A DNA stretch of 64,000 nt from Neisseria sicca 4320. GTDB lineage: Bacteria > Pseudomonadota > Gammaproteobacteria > Burkholderiales > Neisseriaceae. Positions 50,052 to 59,750 of this stretch are shown here, one piece after another (the first letter of the stretch is position 1; each line of letters begins with the position of its first letter). The stretch is from contig NZ_AEPF01000010.1 in NCBI RefSeq assembly GCF_000193735.1, positions 16,745 to 80,744 on the forward strand, in the 5' to 3' direction. Made by a program: the position numbers and the translations under genes. The notes beneath the pieces are model-generated. The model was not told the origin of the DNA. It saw only the letters and a program-made list of their open reading frames with translations, and did not search any database.

Positions 50052-51458
50052 ATGAACGATTATCCCGATACGTCGTCTGAAGACCGCGAAGTCAGCGCGT
50101 TGTCGCTGCCGCCGCATTCGATGGAGGCGGAGCAATCCGTTTTGGGCGGTCTTTTGCTCGAGAATTCGGCTTGGGACAGAATCGCCGATGTGGTTACCGG
50201 TGAAGACTTCTACCGACACGAACACCGCCTGATTTTCCGCGCCATCGCCAATCTGATTAATGAAAGCCGTCCTGCCGACGTGATTACCGTTCAGGAAAGT
50301 TTGGAGCGTAACGAAGAATTGGAGGCGGCGGGCGGATTCAATTACCTGATTACTTTGGCGCAAAACACGCCGTCCGCTGCGAATATCCGCCGCTATGCCG
50401 AAATCGTGCGCGAGCGTTCCATCATGCGCCAGCTTGCGGAAGTCGGTACCGAAATTGCCCGTAGTGCCTACAATCCGCAAGGCAGGGATGCGGGGCAGCT
50501 TTTGGATGAAGCGGAAAACAAGGTGTTCCAAATTGCAGAAAGTACCGCCAAGTCCAAACAAGGTTTTCTCGAAATGCCTGCGCTTTTGAAGGAAGTAGTC
50601 GAGCGCATCGACATGCTTTATTCACGCGATAATCCGGATGAAGTTACCGGTGTGTCAACAGGGTTTATCGACTTGGATAAAAAAACCTCAGGTCTCCAGC
50701 CCGGTGATTTGATTATTGTGGCAGGTCGTCCCTCTATGGGTAAAACTGCCTTTTCCATCAATATCGCGGAACATGTTGCCGTAGAGGGCAAGCTGCCTGT
50801 CGCCGTATTTTCGATGGAGATGGGCGGCGCGCAACTGGTGATGCGTATGCTGGGTTCGGTGGGCAGGCTTGATCAGAGCGTTTTGAAAACGGGCAGATTG
50901 GAAGATGAACACTGGGGTCGTCTGAATGAAGCTGTGGTCAAGCTTTCCGATGCGCCTATGTATATTGATGAAACACCGGGCTTGACCGCGCTCGAATTGC
51001 GCGCCCGCGCCCGCCGCCTTGCGCGCCAGTTCAACGGAAAATTGGGCTTAATCGTAATTGACTACCTGCAATTAATGGCAGGTTCCGGCCGCTCGGACAA
51101 CCGCGCCTCTGAACTCGGCGAAATTTCGCGCTCCCTCAAAGCCTTAGCGAAGGAGCTGCAAGTTCCCGTTATTGCTTTGTCGCAGTTGAGCCGTACCGTA
51201 GAGCAGCGTACCGACAAGCGCCCGATGATGTCCGACTTGCGGGAATCCGGTGCCATCGAGCAGGACGCCGACTTGATTATGTTTATGTACCGAGACGAAT
51301 ACTATAACCAAGAATCGCCCATGAAAGGCATCGCAGAATGTATTATCGGCAAACACCGTAACGGTCCCGTCGGGAAAGTATTCCTTACTTGGATGGGGCA
51401 ATTTACCAAATTCGATAATGCAGCCCACATACCCGAATCCGCATTGATGGAAGATTGA
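50052..51458 (+). CDS. dnaB: Replicative DNA helicase
   Basis: 468 residues from the ATG at 50052. N-domain PPHSMEAEQSVLGGLLLENSAWDRI. RecA-like motor with Walker A AGRPSMGKTAFSINIAEHVA, and Walker B GLIVIDYLQLMAG, then LSQLSRTVEQRTDKRPMMSDLRESGAIEQDADLIMF. The hexamer unwinds DNA at forks. It is also the likely target of the prophage DnaC-like loader. The pilus operon follows. Confidence 0.98.
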   Translation: MNDYPDTSSEDREVSALSLPPHSMEAEQSVLGGLLLENSAWDRIADVVTGEDFYRHEHRLIFRAIANLINESRPADVITVQESLERNEELEAAGGFNYLITLAQNTPSAANIRRYAEIVRERSIMRQLAEVGTEIARSAYNPQGRDAGQLLDEAENKVFQIAESTAKSKQGFLEMPALLKEVVERIDMLYSRDNPDEVTGVSTGFIDLDKKTSGLQPGDLIIVAGRPSMGKTAFSINIAEHVAVEGKLPVAVFSMEMGGAQLVMRMLGSVGRLDQSVLKTGRLEDEHWGRLNEAVVKLSDAPMYIDETPGLTALELRARARRLARQFNGKLGLIVIDYLQLMAGSGRSDNRASELGEISRSLKALAKELQVPVIALSQLSRTVEQRTDKRPMMSDLRESGAIEQDADLIMFMYRDEYYNQESPMKGIAECIIGKHRNGPVGKVFLTWMGQFTKFDNAAHIPESALMED

Positions 51459-51614
51459 GACAAATCAGCCTGAAAACCAAGCAAATTTCATATTTTATTA
51501 GGCAATCCATCCCAATATCGTTTAAAATGAACCAAACCGCATAATTCCGGCGATAAAAATATTCTAAGCCGGATGATAAAACACATTACTTAACTCCAGA
51601 CGTTTTTACCACTC

Positions 51615-52307
51615 ATGTACGCACAACAAAAAGGTTTTACCTTAATCGAATTGTTGGTCGTGATTGCTATTACCGCCATCATGGCCACTATCGCCCTTCC
51701 CAATATGAGCGAATGGATTGCCTCCCGCCGCGCTGCCAGTCAGGCAGAGCAGGTGGCAAACCTCTTGCGTTTCGCACGAGCCGAAGCAGTCCGCCTCAAT
51801 CTCCCTGTCTATGTCTGTCCCGTAAAAGTTAGAAAACACGGCTTGGCTGACGGCACATGCGACAGCAGCCAAAAAAGCAGCGGCCTGCTCGCCTATGCCG
51901 ATACAAATCGGGACGTAGCCTATAAGAATGACACAAGCGATATTTCTTTGCGCTCCATAGTCCTCAACGGTACCGACCCTGCCAAAGTTTCCCATACATT
52001 CCAACACGTCGCATTTGGAAAAGATAATGCCGATGACGGTGAGGCCGTATTTTGGTCATTTATGCCCAACGGCACATTCGGCTATACCGCCTCTAAAACA
52101 CTGGATAAATCAACAACTTTCAAATACGCCGACGGCTACATCAAAATCAGCATGACCGATTCCGCCGCAACGACCGAAGAAACCAAAAAATCCCGCGCCA
52201 GTATCGTCCTTATCGACAGCAGCGGTCGAGTCGAAATCTGCGCCAAATCAGATTCGCGACCCCTTTGCCAATATTCAGAATCTCAAAGTCCCGAACCCAA
52301 AAAATAA
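51615..52307 (+). CDS. pilH: Minor pilin PilH (FimT/GspH type)
   Basis: 230 residues. Prepilin leader MYAQQKG then FTLIELLVVIAITAIMATIALPNMSEW, with Glu5. The C-part is a GspH-like beta domain. First of five minor (pseudo)pilins after dnaB, the same order as in pathogenic Neisseria. These help start type IV pilus assembly and so affect adhesion and DNA uptake. Confidence 0.94.
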   Translation: MYAQQKGFTLIELLVVIAITAIMATIALPNMSEWIASRRAASQAEQVANLLRFARAEAVRLNLPVYVCPVKVRKHGLADGTCDSSQKSSGLLAYADTNRDVAYKNDTSDISLRSIVLNGTDPAKVSHTFQHVAFGKDNADDGEAVFWSFMPNGTFGYTASKTLDKSTTFKYADGYIKISMTDSAATTEETKKSRASIVLIDSSGRVEICAKSDSRPLCQYSESQSPEPKK

Positions 52308-52319
52308 AAATACCATCCT

Positions 52320-52991
52320 ATGAAATACATAACATTACATACAAAAGGTCGTCTGAAAACGAGCAAAGCGAGTTTCGCCAAAACCCGTTATTCAGATTTT
52401 TCCAAACCTAACCAAGCAGGTATGACTTTAATTGAAGTCTTGGTCGCCATGTTCGTCCTCGCAATCGGCGTACTCGCCCTACTCGCCATCCAGTTGCGTA
52501 CCGTTTCCAGCGTACGCGAAGCGGAAGGGCAAACCATCGTATCCCAGCTTACCCAAAACTTAGTTGAAGGTATGCTGATTAATCCAAGGCTGGAAGAATG
52601 CACTCGTAACAATGGTCAGCGTGGATTTTGTAAAACATACATTGATTATTACATTACTGCCGGCTCTAGTGATAATCCCAAAAACGAAAAATTAGATCCC
52701 ACAACCAGCATGAGCAAAAAAAGTTTAGCAAAAGCACAGATCGCACAATTCGATCAAGCCTTGCGTGCTGCTTTACCTGAATCCGAATTTCATTATGAAA
52801 TCTGCCGAGACAGTTCTAATGAAGAGCCTACTTACGATGGATCATTTAATTCTCATTGTGACAAAAAGGCAGATGCTGATACTGTTATTAAAGTGTTATG
52901 GCTTAAAGATGCAGAAAGCGACAAAGCAGCAAGCGGCAAATCCGATGAACCAATTGTTTACACCTACCAAGTACGCATAAGGGAAAGATAA
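52320..52991 (+). CDS. pilI: Minor pilin PilI (PilV/GspI type)
   Basis: 223 residues. The mature part starts after NQAG at MTLIEVLVAMFVLAIGVLALLAIQLRTVSSVREAEGQ. The leader is unusually long (34 residues) and contains an exact uptake sequence (52346-52357) translated as GRLK. No closer in-frame start is seen, and the ribosome site is weak. Cys-rich C-domain. Overlaps pilJ by one base. Confidence 0.92.
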   Translation: MKYITLHTKGRLKTSKASFAKTRYSDFSKPNQAGMTLIEVLVAMFVLAIGVLALLAIQLRTVSSVREAEGQTIVSQLTQNLVEGMLINPRLEECTRNNGQRGFCKTYIDYYITAGSSDNPKNEKLDPTTSMSKKSLAKAQIAQFDQALRAALPESEFHYEICRDSSNEEPTYDGSFNSHCDKKADADTVIKVLWLKDAESDKAASGKSDEPIVYTYQVRIRER

Positions 52992-53965
52992 TGAATAATA
53001 AAAACCGCCCACACATTCCGGTAAAAACAGGTATGCAAGGCTTCAGCCTGATTGAATTCCTTGTAGCAAGCGCATTGAGCATGATAGTCCTGCTGGCCGT
53101 CAGCTCGGGCTATTTTACCGCCCGCAGCCTGAACACCGCTGCAACCTCCCGTCTAAACGTCCAACAGGATTTGCGCAACGCATCCAACCAAATTGTGCGT
53201 GATGCCCGTATGGCTGGTAACTTTGGCTGTTTCAATATGTCAGGCTTCGATGACCAAGTCGTTATTCAAGATTTCGGTTCCGCAGATTTATTCAAACTCA
53301 AGGGTACTGGATCAATACTTCCCGCTGTCAGAGAAACAGACTCTTTAGGCTTAAAGGACTTTACACCGAGTGGAAAAGCACTGATTTTCCAATACGGCAT
53401 AGATGCCCAAGATCCGCCTGCAGAAACTGCAGTTGCCAGCAATTGTACTAACATTACCAAGCCAGGAACGAAAATCACCGATGGTAAAGCAGCTTTAAAG
53501 TCAGATAGTTCCCAAGCAGGCAATATCTCAATCATGAAACATGAGGTAAATGCTTACGCTGTTGGTAAAGTAGATGGGCAAGAAGGTTTGTACCGTTTCC
53601 AACTGGCTGACAACGGTACATGGAGTAATCCGCAGTTGCTGATTAAGGGAATAAAAAATATGGACATCCATTACTTTTATACTGAAGAATGCCCTGAGAC
53701 CTTTGAAGGAAGTGAAGCCGCATCAGCCCCTACCCCCACCACTGCTGGAAATGCACAAAATCAGGGAACAAGTCAGGAAAAAGACGAAAAATTCAAATAT
53801 ACTAAAGAATTTTCCAATAAAGAAACACCTGCCTCCATCGAGATCCTGTTGAACGGAGGTAACAGTATCAATGTAGGCAAAAACAATGATAAAAATGAAG
53901 TCCAAATCTATCGAATCAACGCGACTGTACGCGGAGGAAACAAATGCGCAGACCGATTACTTTAA
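52991..53965 (+). CDS. pilJ: Minor pilin PilJ (PilW/GspJ type)
   Basis: 324 residues. Leader ending MQG, then FSLIEFLVASALSMIVLLAVSSGYFTARSL with Glu5; RNASNQIVRDARMAGNFGCFNMSGFD is the PilW-family motif. Forms the pilus tip complex with PilH, I and K. Overlaps pilK by 22 bases. Confidence 0.94.
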   Translation: MNNKNRPHIPVKTGMQGFSLIEFLVASALSMIVLLAVSSGYFTARSLNTAATSRLNVQQDLRNASNQIVRDARMAGNFGCFNMSGFDDQVVIQDFGSADLFKLKGTGSILPAVRETDSLGLKDFTPSGKALIFQYGIDAQDPPAETAVASNCTNITKPGTKITDGKAALKSDSSQAGNISIMKHEVNAYAVGKVDGQEGLYRFQLADNGTWSNPQLLIKGIKNMDIHYFYTEECPETFEGSEAASAPTPTTAGNAQNQGTSQEKDEKFKYTKEFSNKETPASIEILLNGGNSINVGKNNDKNEVQIYRINATVRGGNKCADRLL

Positions 53966-54552
53966 ACCATCCTGCTAAAGCCTCTGCACAAACAGGCTTC
54001 GCATTATTCATCGTCCTGATGATCATGATCGTCATCGCCTTGCTCGTCGTTACTGCGACCCAGTCCTATAATACCGAGCAGCGTATCAGTACAAATGACG
54101 CCGACCATAAATTTGCTACCACGCTTGCGGAAGCGGCATTGCGTGAAGGTGAGAACTATATTTATTCTATTGAAGATGGAACAACAACCTTTGATGATGA
54201 TTGTACAAATGGCCTTTGTAAAGCGAAATCACTCCCCGCGTCGAAGCCCAATGAACCATATACCACCACCACAGGCAAAGTAATAGTAGAAGGGAATTCC
54301 ACTGAAGAGGCTTGGCATAGAGAATGTGGCAAAGATAAAGTTAAGTGCATTGATATTAACGGTATCCCCTATCCTGGCAAAAATAGCGGAGCTAAAAAAA
54401 ATTGCAGACCTAAAAAAGATGCGTGTTACATCATCGAATACCTAAGCACCAATTCTACCGACAACCGTACCATTTATCGCGTTACCGCCAAAGCATGGGG
54501 AAAAAACGAAAATACGGTAGTTATGCTGCAATCCTATGTGGCCAACGAATAA
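53944..54552 (+). CDS. pilK: Minor pilin PilK (PilX/GspK type)
   Basis: 202 residues. After the leader (KASAQTG) the helix FALFIVLMIMIVIALLVVTATQSYNTEQRIS lacks the usual Glu5, as is normal for GspK-type tip subunits. Several Cys in the globular part. Confidence 0.93.
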   Translation: MRRPITLNHPAKASAQTGFALFIVLMIMIVIALLVVTATQSYNTEQRISTNDADHKFATTLAEAALREGENYIYSIEDGTTTFDDDCTNGLCKAKSLPASKPNEPYTTTTGKVIVEGNSTEEAWHRECGKDKVKCIDINGIPYPGKNSGAKKNCRPKKDACYIIEYLSTNSTDNRTIYRVTAKAWGKNENTVVMLQSYVANE

Positions 54553-54564
54553 ATAGATAAAATC

Positions 54565-55056
54565 ATGAATACGTCTATCACTAAAGTTCAAGGGTTTACG
54601 CTGGTCGAGATGCTGATTGTCGTTGCTATCATCGGCATCCTCAGTACCATCGCTTACCCTTCCTATATCCATTACATCGAACGCGGCTATCAATCTCAAG
54701 CGCATACGGAACTGCTTGCTATTAACAATGCCTTAAAAACCGAATTAGTCAAAAATCCTACCCTTAAAATAAAAGATGAAATTGAGGGAGATACGGGATT
54801 GGTTAAGACCTACAAAGCTGCGCCCGAGGTCGCTGCCAAATACGACTTCAGCGGTGAAATGAAAAATAAGGACGCTAAAAACAGCAGGGCTTATTATCTT
54901 TTCGCCACTCCGAAAACCGGTACTGATTACAAACTTTCCGTTTGGATGGACAGCTTGGGCAATGCCTATAAATGTACTGATGCAGAATCGGCTAAAACCA
55001 AGTCAACAAGCAAAAACGGCAATACAGGCTGTGAACAGGTAGGTTATAAAAAATAG
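54565..55056 (+). CDS. pilX: Minor pilin PilX/PilL
   Basis: 163 residues. Leader MNTSITKVQG, then FTLVEMLIVVAIIGILSTIAYPSYIHYIERGYQSQAHTEL. The C-terminal D-region has two Cys 17 apart (YKCTDAESAK ... TGCEQ), as in PilX. In meningococcus PilX promotes pilus-dependent aggregation; gonococcal PilL is at the same place. Choice of name is by position. Confidence 0.88.
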   Translation: MNTSITKVQGFTLVEMLIVVAIIGILSTIAYPSYIHYIERGYQSQAHTELLAINNALKTELVKNPTLKIKDEIEGDTGLVKTYKAAPEVAAKYDFSGEMKNKDAKNSRAYYLFATPKTGTDYKLSVWMDSLGNAYKCTDAESAKTKSTSKNGNTGCEQVGYKK

Positions 55057-55171
55057 AGAACTAAATCGGCTCTTTTATTTGCTTTTAAGCCTTAAGATCT
55101 ATTTTGTTAAAATTTAGTTTCGTCGAATAATATCGGCTATCCATATTCCAAAATATAGCGATAAAGCAAAC

Positions 55172-55213
55172 AAAGGTCGTCTGAAAACACATTTGGTTTT
55201 CAGACGACCTTTT
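55172..55213. terminator. Uptake-sequence hairpin terminator
   Basis: AAAGGTCGTCTGAAAAC and its complement, then TTTTT, between convergent pilX and panC. Confidence 0.9.
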
Positions 55214-55226
55214 TCTATTCCAACAA

Positions 55227-56063
55227 TCAAGCCAAGCTGACTTCCAAATTGTCAATCAGGCGCGTCGTTCCCAAGCGGGCAGCGGCGAGGACGACGAGGG
55301 CTTTGTCGCCGGTGCGGGCGACGGCGAGGCTTTCGGCATGGCGGATTTCGACGTAATCAACCACCCAGCCGGCTTCGGTCAGGCGGCGGACGGTTTCTGT
55401 TTCCAGTCCGACATAATCGAGATTGCCGTTTTTGAGTTCGGCGGCGACGCGTTGCAATTCGCGGTACAGACGCGGGGCTTCGGCACGTTCGGCTTCGCTG
55501 AGGTATTGGTTGCGGCTGGAAAGCGCGAGTCCGTCGGAAGCACGGCCGGTATCGACAGGCACGATGTCGATATTGAAATTCAGGTCTTCGACAAATCCTT
55601 TGATAATCGCCAACTGCTGATAGTCTTTTTTGCCGAAACAGGCGGTATCGGGTTGGACGATGTTGAACAGTTTGCTGACGACAGTAGCGACACCGCGGAA
55701 ATGCCTGGGGCGGAATTTGCCGCACAATTCGTTTTGAAGGTTAGGCGGTTCAACGTTGAAACGTTGCTCGACATTGGGATACAGCTCTTTTTCGTCGGGT
55801 GCGAACACGACGGCTACGCCTTCGTTGGCGAGTTTGTCGGCGTCTTGCTGCAAGGTGCGCGGGTATTTGTCGAAATCCTCGCCCTGCCCGAATTGCAGGC
55901 GGTTGACGAATATGCTGACAACGACGTTGTCGGCGCGTTTTTTGGCTTCGCGAACGAGGGCGAGATGGCCTTCGTGCAGATTGCCCATAGTCGGTACAAA
56001 GGCAACGCTGCCTGCGTTTTTGCGCCATTCGCGTAATTCTTTAATGGTATGAATGATTTGCAT
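55227..56063 (-). CDS. panC: Pantothenate synthetase
   Basis: 278 residues. [33 protein letters not shown] has the HxGH-type nucleotide site. [42 protein letters not shown] and [11 protein letters not shown] are family signatures. Joins pantoate and beta-alanine using ATP, in coenzyme A synthesis. Downstream of panB with an uptake-sequence hairpin between. Confidence 0.98.
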   Translation of the reverse strand: MQIIHTIKELREWRKNAGSVAFVPTMGNLHEGHLALVREAKKRADNVVVSIFVNRLQFGQGEDFDKYPRTLQQDADKLANEGVAVVFAPDEKELYPNVEQRFNVEPPNLQNELCGKFRPRHFRGVATVVSKLFNIVQPDTACFGKKDYQQLAIIKGFVEDLNFNIDIVPVDTGRASDGLALSSRNQYLSEAERAEAPRLYRELQRVAAELKNGNLDYVGLETETVRRLTEAGWVVDYVEIRHAESLAVARTGDKALVVLAAARLGTTRLIDNLEVSLA

Positions 56064-56167
56064 GGTGGAAAATGTCCTTTATCTTTTTCGGGATTGCGGC
56101 GCACAGCCGCCATGTTTTGTCAGCCCGAAAATCACGCGCCGATTATACGCTGGGAACACCGACAAAC

Positions 56168-56222
56168 AAAGGTCGTCTGAAATTCGGTTCTCACGATGAA
56201 AAACCTTTTCAGACGACCTTTT
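56168..56222. terminator. Uptake-sequence hairpin between panB and panC
   Basis: AAAGGTCGTCTGAAA ... TTTTCAGACGACCTTTTTT with a loop of about 27 bases. Confidence 0.75.
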
Positions 56223-56235
56223 TTAGTCGTAAGCA

Positions 56236-57024
56236 TCAAGCGAACGAATGTTCCGCAGCGGGGAAGGTTTTGGCTTTGACTTCATGGACATAGGCTTCAA
56301 CGGCGGCTTGGACGCTGTCTTTGCCCTGCATGAAGTTTTTGACGAATTTGGCGGTTTTGCCCGGGAAAATGCCGAGCATATCGTGCATAACCAAAACTTG
56401 TCCGTCGCAATCCACGCCCGCGCCGATGCCGATGGTCGGGCAAGAGACGGTTTCGGTTACTTTTTTCGCCAACTCCGCCGGCACGCATTCCATCAATACG
56501 ATGGCTGCACCCGCTTGGTCGTGTGCTTTTGCATCTGCCAACAAAGCTTCCGCCTTATCGCCCCGCCCTTGCACTTTATATCCGCCAAACGCAAACACGG
56601 ACTGCGGAGTCAGGCCGATATGGGCGCAGACGGGAATGCCGCGCATTTGCAGGAATTCGGTGGTTTCTGCCATCCAAACACCGCCTTCGAGTTTGACCAT
56701 ATGCGCGCCCGCCGCCATCAATTCGGCAGCGGCGGCAAACGCCTGTTCTTTACTCTGCTGATACGCACCAAAAGGCAAGTCGCTGACAATCATCGCGTTT
56801 TCCGTACCGCGCGCGACGTTTTCAGTGTGGTAACACATATCGCGCAGGCTGACGGGCAGCGTGGATTTGCGTCCCTGCACGGTCATGCCCAAGGAATCGC
56901 CTACCAGCAAAACATCGACGCCGGCATTATCCATCAACGCGGCAAAGCTGGATTCATAGGCGGTCAGCATGGCGATTTTTTCGCCTTCTGCCTTCATCTT
57001 TTGCAGTGTGTTCACAGTAATCAT
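56236..57024 (-). CDS. panB: Ketopantoate hydroxymethyltransferase
   Basis: 262 residues from the ATG at 57024, the standard start ([30 protein letters not shown]). [14 protein letters not shown] holds the metal-binding Asp; [33 protein letters not shown] and [22 protein letters not shown] are conserved. First step of pantothenate synthesis. Confidence 0.98.
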   Translation of the reverse strand: MITVNTLQKMKAEGEKIAMLTAYESSFAALMDNAGVDVLLVGDSLGMTVQGRKSTLPVSLRDMCYHTENVARGTENAMIVSDLPFGAYQQSKEQAFAAAAELMAAGAHMVKLEGGVWMAETTEFLQMRGIPVCAHIGLTPQSVFAFGGYKVQGRGDKAEALLADAKAHDQAGAAIVLMECVPAELAKKVTETVSCPTIGIGAGVDCDGQVLVMHDMLGIFPGKTAKFVKNFMQGKDSVQAAVEAYVHEVKAKTFPAAEHSFA

Positions 57025-57127
57025 TGGAATGTGTTCCGCCTTTTTCAGACGACCTTTTAGATTAAAACGGGCTATTATAGTGAAATGCCCGCCGCCCTGC
57101 CACCATCCACCCGAACGGCAGACGCAA

Positions 57128-57162
57128 AACAGCCCGACTGCTTTCACAATCGGGCTGTTTGA
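57128..57162 (-). terminator. Terminator after tRNA-Thr
   Basis: Minus strand stem ACAGCCCGA/TCGGGCTGT followed by TTTTG, starting two bases beyond the tRNA 3' end. Confidence 0.85.
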
Positions 57163-57163
57163 T

Positions 57164-57239
57164 TGGTGCCGGCACCAAGAGTCGAACTCGGGACCCCCTG
57201 ATTACAAGTCAGGTGCTCTACCAACTGAGCTATACCGGC
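57164..57239 (-). tRNA. tRNA-Thr (anticodon TGT)
   Basis: 76 bases including encoded CCA. Acceptor GCCGGTA/TGCCGGC, D-arm AGCTCAGTTGGTAGAGC, anticodon stem-loop CTGA-CTTGTAA-TCAG with anticodon TGT, T-arm GAGTTCGACTC. All four arms pair. Confidence 0.97.
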
Positions 57240-57481
57240 AAAGAAGCCGAATTATGCCGTTAACCGCCCCGCTTGGCAAGAGCTTGTTGCCCACAAAGTA
57301 AATTTTTATAAAAAATATCTGATTTAAAAAGAAATTTATTTCAGGCGTAATGATTACCCCATATATAAACCAAGTCGCTCAGACGCATAACCGCAAGGTC
57401 GTCTGAAAAACACAAGCACAAAAAGCATTTCAGACGACACTCTGATAAAATACACCCCTTCCCCTCCATCCGTCCTACACC

Positions 57482-58273
57482 ATGCCACGACACCCCTACC
57501 GCCGCCTGCGCCCCGCCAAGTCCGACCTGCCAGAAGTCGGCATTTCAGAAGAAGGCAACATCCGCTCGTTGCATTTGGGCAGCGACACCATCCAAAGCTC
57601 GATGAACCTCGACCATCCCGCCGAACTGGTTTTGTCGTACAGCCGCGCAATGATGGGCTGGCTTCTGTTTGCCGAAGAAAAGCCGAAACACATTACCCAA
57701 ATCGGCTTGGGCGGCGGCTCGTTCGCACGCTGGATAGACAGTTATTTACCCGACACCAAACAAACCGCCGTGGACATCAATCCGCAGGTTATCGCCGTCG
57801 CACGCAGCCTGTTTGAGCTGCCTTTTGAAGGGGAAAACTTCGAAATCGTCGAAGCGGACGGCGCGGAATACATCAAAGTGTTCCGCCACAATACCGACGT
57901 GATTTTGGTGGACGGCTTCGACGGCGAACAAATCATCGACGCACTGGTGGAAGAACCCTTCTTCCAAGACTGCCGCAACGCCCTCTCGCCAGACGGCGTG
58001 TTCGTGACCAACTGGTGGAGCGGCGACAAACGCTACCAACGCTTCGTCGAACGCCTGCTCAACGTCTTCGAAGGCCGCGTGCTGGAGCTGCCCGCCGAAA
58101 GCCACGGCAATATGGCGGTCATGGCGTTCCAAAGCAGCCCGAAAGAACAAAACCTCGACAAGCTGAAAAAACGCGCAGAAAAATTAAGCGAACAATACGG
58201 TTTGGATTTCAAACGGATGTTGAACGATTTGAAAACAAGCAACCCGAACAACGGCAAACATTTTTATCTGTGA
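57482..58273 (+). CDS. Spermidine synthase-like methyltransferase-fold protein
   Basis: 263 residues. HITQIGLGGGSFARWIDSYLPDTKQTAVDINPQVIAVAR is the SpeE-type nucleotide motif. DVILVDGFDG ... FFQDCRNALSPDGVFVTNWW follows. It lacks the usual N-terminal beta domain of full SpeE, so the true substrate is uncertain. A run of three hairpins of uptake type surrounds it. Confidence 0.85.
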   Translation: MPRHPYRRLRPAKSDLPEVGISEEGNIRSLHLGSDTIQSSMNLDHPAELVLSYSRAMMGWLLFAEEKPKHITQIGLGGGSFARWIDSYLPDTKQTAVDINPQVIAVARSLFELPFEGENFEIVEADGAEYIKVFRHNTDVILVDGFDGEQIIDALVEEPFFQDCRNALSPDGVFVTNWWSGDKRYQRFVERLLNVFEGRVLELPAESHGNMAVMAFQSSPKEQNLDKLKKRAEKLSEQYGLDFKRMLNDLKTSNPNNGKHFYL

Positions 58274-58280
58274 GACGGAT

Positions 58281-58329
58281 AGGTCGTCTGAAAACCTAAA
58301 GCTGCCGACACATAAAATTTCAGACGACC
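58281..58329. terminator. Uptake-sequence hairpin terminator
   Basis: AGGTCGTCTGAAA and the complement TTTCAGACGACC around a 23-base loop, after the SpeE-like gene. Confidence 0.75.
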
Positions 58330-58422
58330 GCCACCTACCCGCCCCTCCTTATCCGTTCATTTCATACTTGAATTGGGCTATAATACCGCCCGACACACAC
58401 CATTCCGCAAAACACCCTCCCC

Positions 58423-59676
58423 ATGCAACTCACCGCCGTCGGACTCAACCATCAAACTGCGCCCCTGAGCATACGCGAAAAATTAGCATTCGCCGCCGAG
58501 CATCTCCCCGATGCCGTTCGTGCTTTGGCACACAGTCCGGCTGCTAACGAAGCCGTCATTCTGTCTACCTGCAACCGTACCGAGCTCTATTGCGTCGGCA
58601 ATACAGAGCGGATTATTGAATGGCTCGCCGAATATCATAATCTTCCTATCGAAGAAATCCGTCCCTACCTATACACTTTAGACAACAACGAAACCATCCG
58701 ACACGCCTTCCGCGTAGCCTGCGGGCTAGATTCCATGGTATTGGGGGAACCGCAAATCCTCGGACAAATCAAAGATGCCGTCCGTATCGCCCAAGAGCAG
58801 GACAGCATCAATTCACACCTCAATGCGCTGTTCCAAAAAACCTTCTCGGTGGCCAAAGAAATCCGTACCGATACCGCCGTCGGTGAAAATTCCGTATCTA
58901 TGGCATCCGCCTCGGTCAAAATGGCGGAACAAATTTTCCCCGATATTGCCGATTTGAATGTTTTATTTATCGGTGCAGGCGAAATGATTGAATTGGTGGC
59001 TACCTACTTTGCCGCGAAAAACCCCAAACTGATTACCGTCGCCAACCGTACCCTACCCCGTGCGCAAGAATTGTGCGACAAACTCGGCATTACTGCCGAA
59101 CCTCGCCTGCTGACCGACCTACCTGAAATTTTGCACGAATACGATGTCGTCGTTTCTTCAACTGCCAGCCAGCTTCCGTTGGTCGGCAAAGGCATGGTCG
59201 AACGCGCTTTGAAACAACGCCATAACATGCCTGTTTTCCTATTGGATTTGGCCGTCCCCAGAGACATCGAAGCAGAAGTGGGCGAACTTGGAGATGCCTA
59301 TCTTTATACCGTCGACGATATGATGAACATCGTCCAAAGCGGTAAAGAATCACGGCAAAAAGCCGCCGCGGCCGCCGAAGCCATGGTTGAAGAAAAAGTC
59401 GGCGAATTTATCCAACAACAAAAAAGCCGCCAAAGCGTTCCGCTTATCCGCGCACTTCGCGACGAGGGCGAACGCGCCCGCAGACAAGTGCTGGAAAATG
59501 CAATGAAGCAACTGGCGAAAGGTACGTCCCCCGAAGAAGTCCTCGAACGCCTCTCTATCCAACTGACCAACAAACTGCTCCATTCCCCTACCCGCACCCT
59601 CAATAAAGCAGGCTCAACCGACCGTGATCTTGTAGAAGCCGTTGCCCAAATTTATCATTTAGACAAAAATGATTGA
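58423..59676 (+). CDS. hemA: Glutamyl-tRNA reductase
   Basis: 417 residues. GLNHQTAPLSIREKLAF, then VILSTCNRTELYC with the catalytic Cys, CGLDSMVLGEPQILGQIKDA, the NADPH domain NVLFIGAGEMIELVATYFAAKNPKLITVANRT, and the dimerisation helix. Makes glutamate-1-semialdehyde, the first step of haem synthesis. Confidence 0.98.
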   Translation: MQLTAVGLNHQTAPLSIREKLAFAAEHLPDAVRALAHSPAANEAVILSTCNRTELYCVGNTERIIEWLAEYHNLPIEEIRPYLYTLDNNETIRHAFRVACGLDSMVLGEPQILGQIKDAVRIAQEQDSINSHLNALFQKTFSVAKEIRTDTAVGENSVSMASASVKMAEQIFPDIADLNVLFIGAGEMIELVATYFAAKNPKLITVANRTLPRAQELCDKLGITAEPRLLTDLPEILHEYDVVVSSTASQLPLVGKGMVERALKQRHNMPVFLLDLAVPRDIEAEVGELGDAYLYTVDDMMNIVQSGKESRQKAAAAAEAMVEEKVGEFIQQQKSRQSVPLIRALRDEGERARRQVLENAMKQLAKGTSPEEVLERLSIQLTNKLLHSPTRTLNKAGSTDRDLVEAVAQIYHLDKND

Positions 59677-59693
59677 AGCTATAAAATATAAGG

Positions 59694-59729
59694 GTCGTCT
59701 GAAATCTCAAATAGCGTTTCAGACGACCT
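59694..59729. terminator. Uptake-sequence hairpin terminator after hemA
   Basis: GGGTCGTCTGAAA ... GTTTCAGACGACCT with a 12-base loop. Confidence 0.85.
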
Positions 59730-59750
59730 GGTATTTTCAAGAATAGCCAA

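Noticed and set aside
57480..58273. Calling the SpeE-like protein true spermidine synthase
   Set aside because: The N-terminal beta domain and some substrate-binding residues are not evident, so only the fold is assigned.
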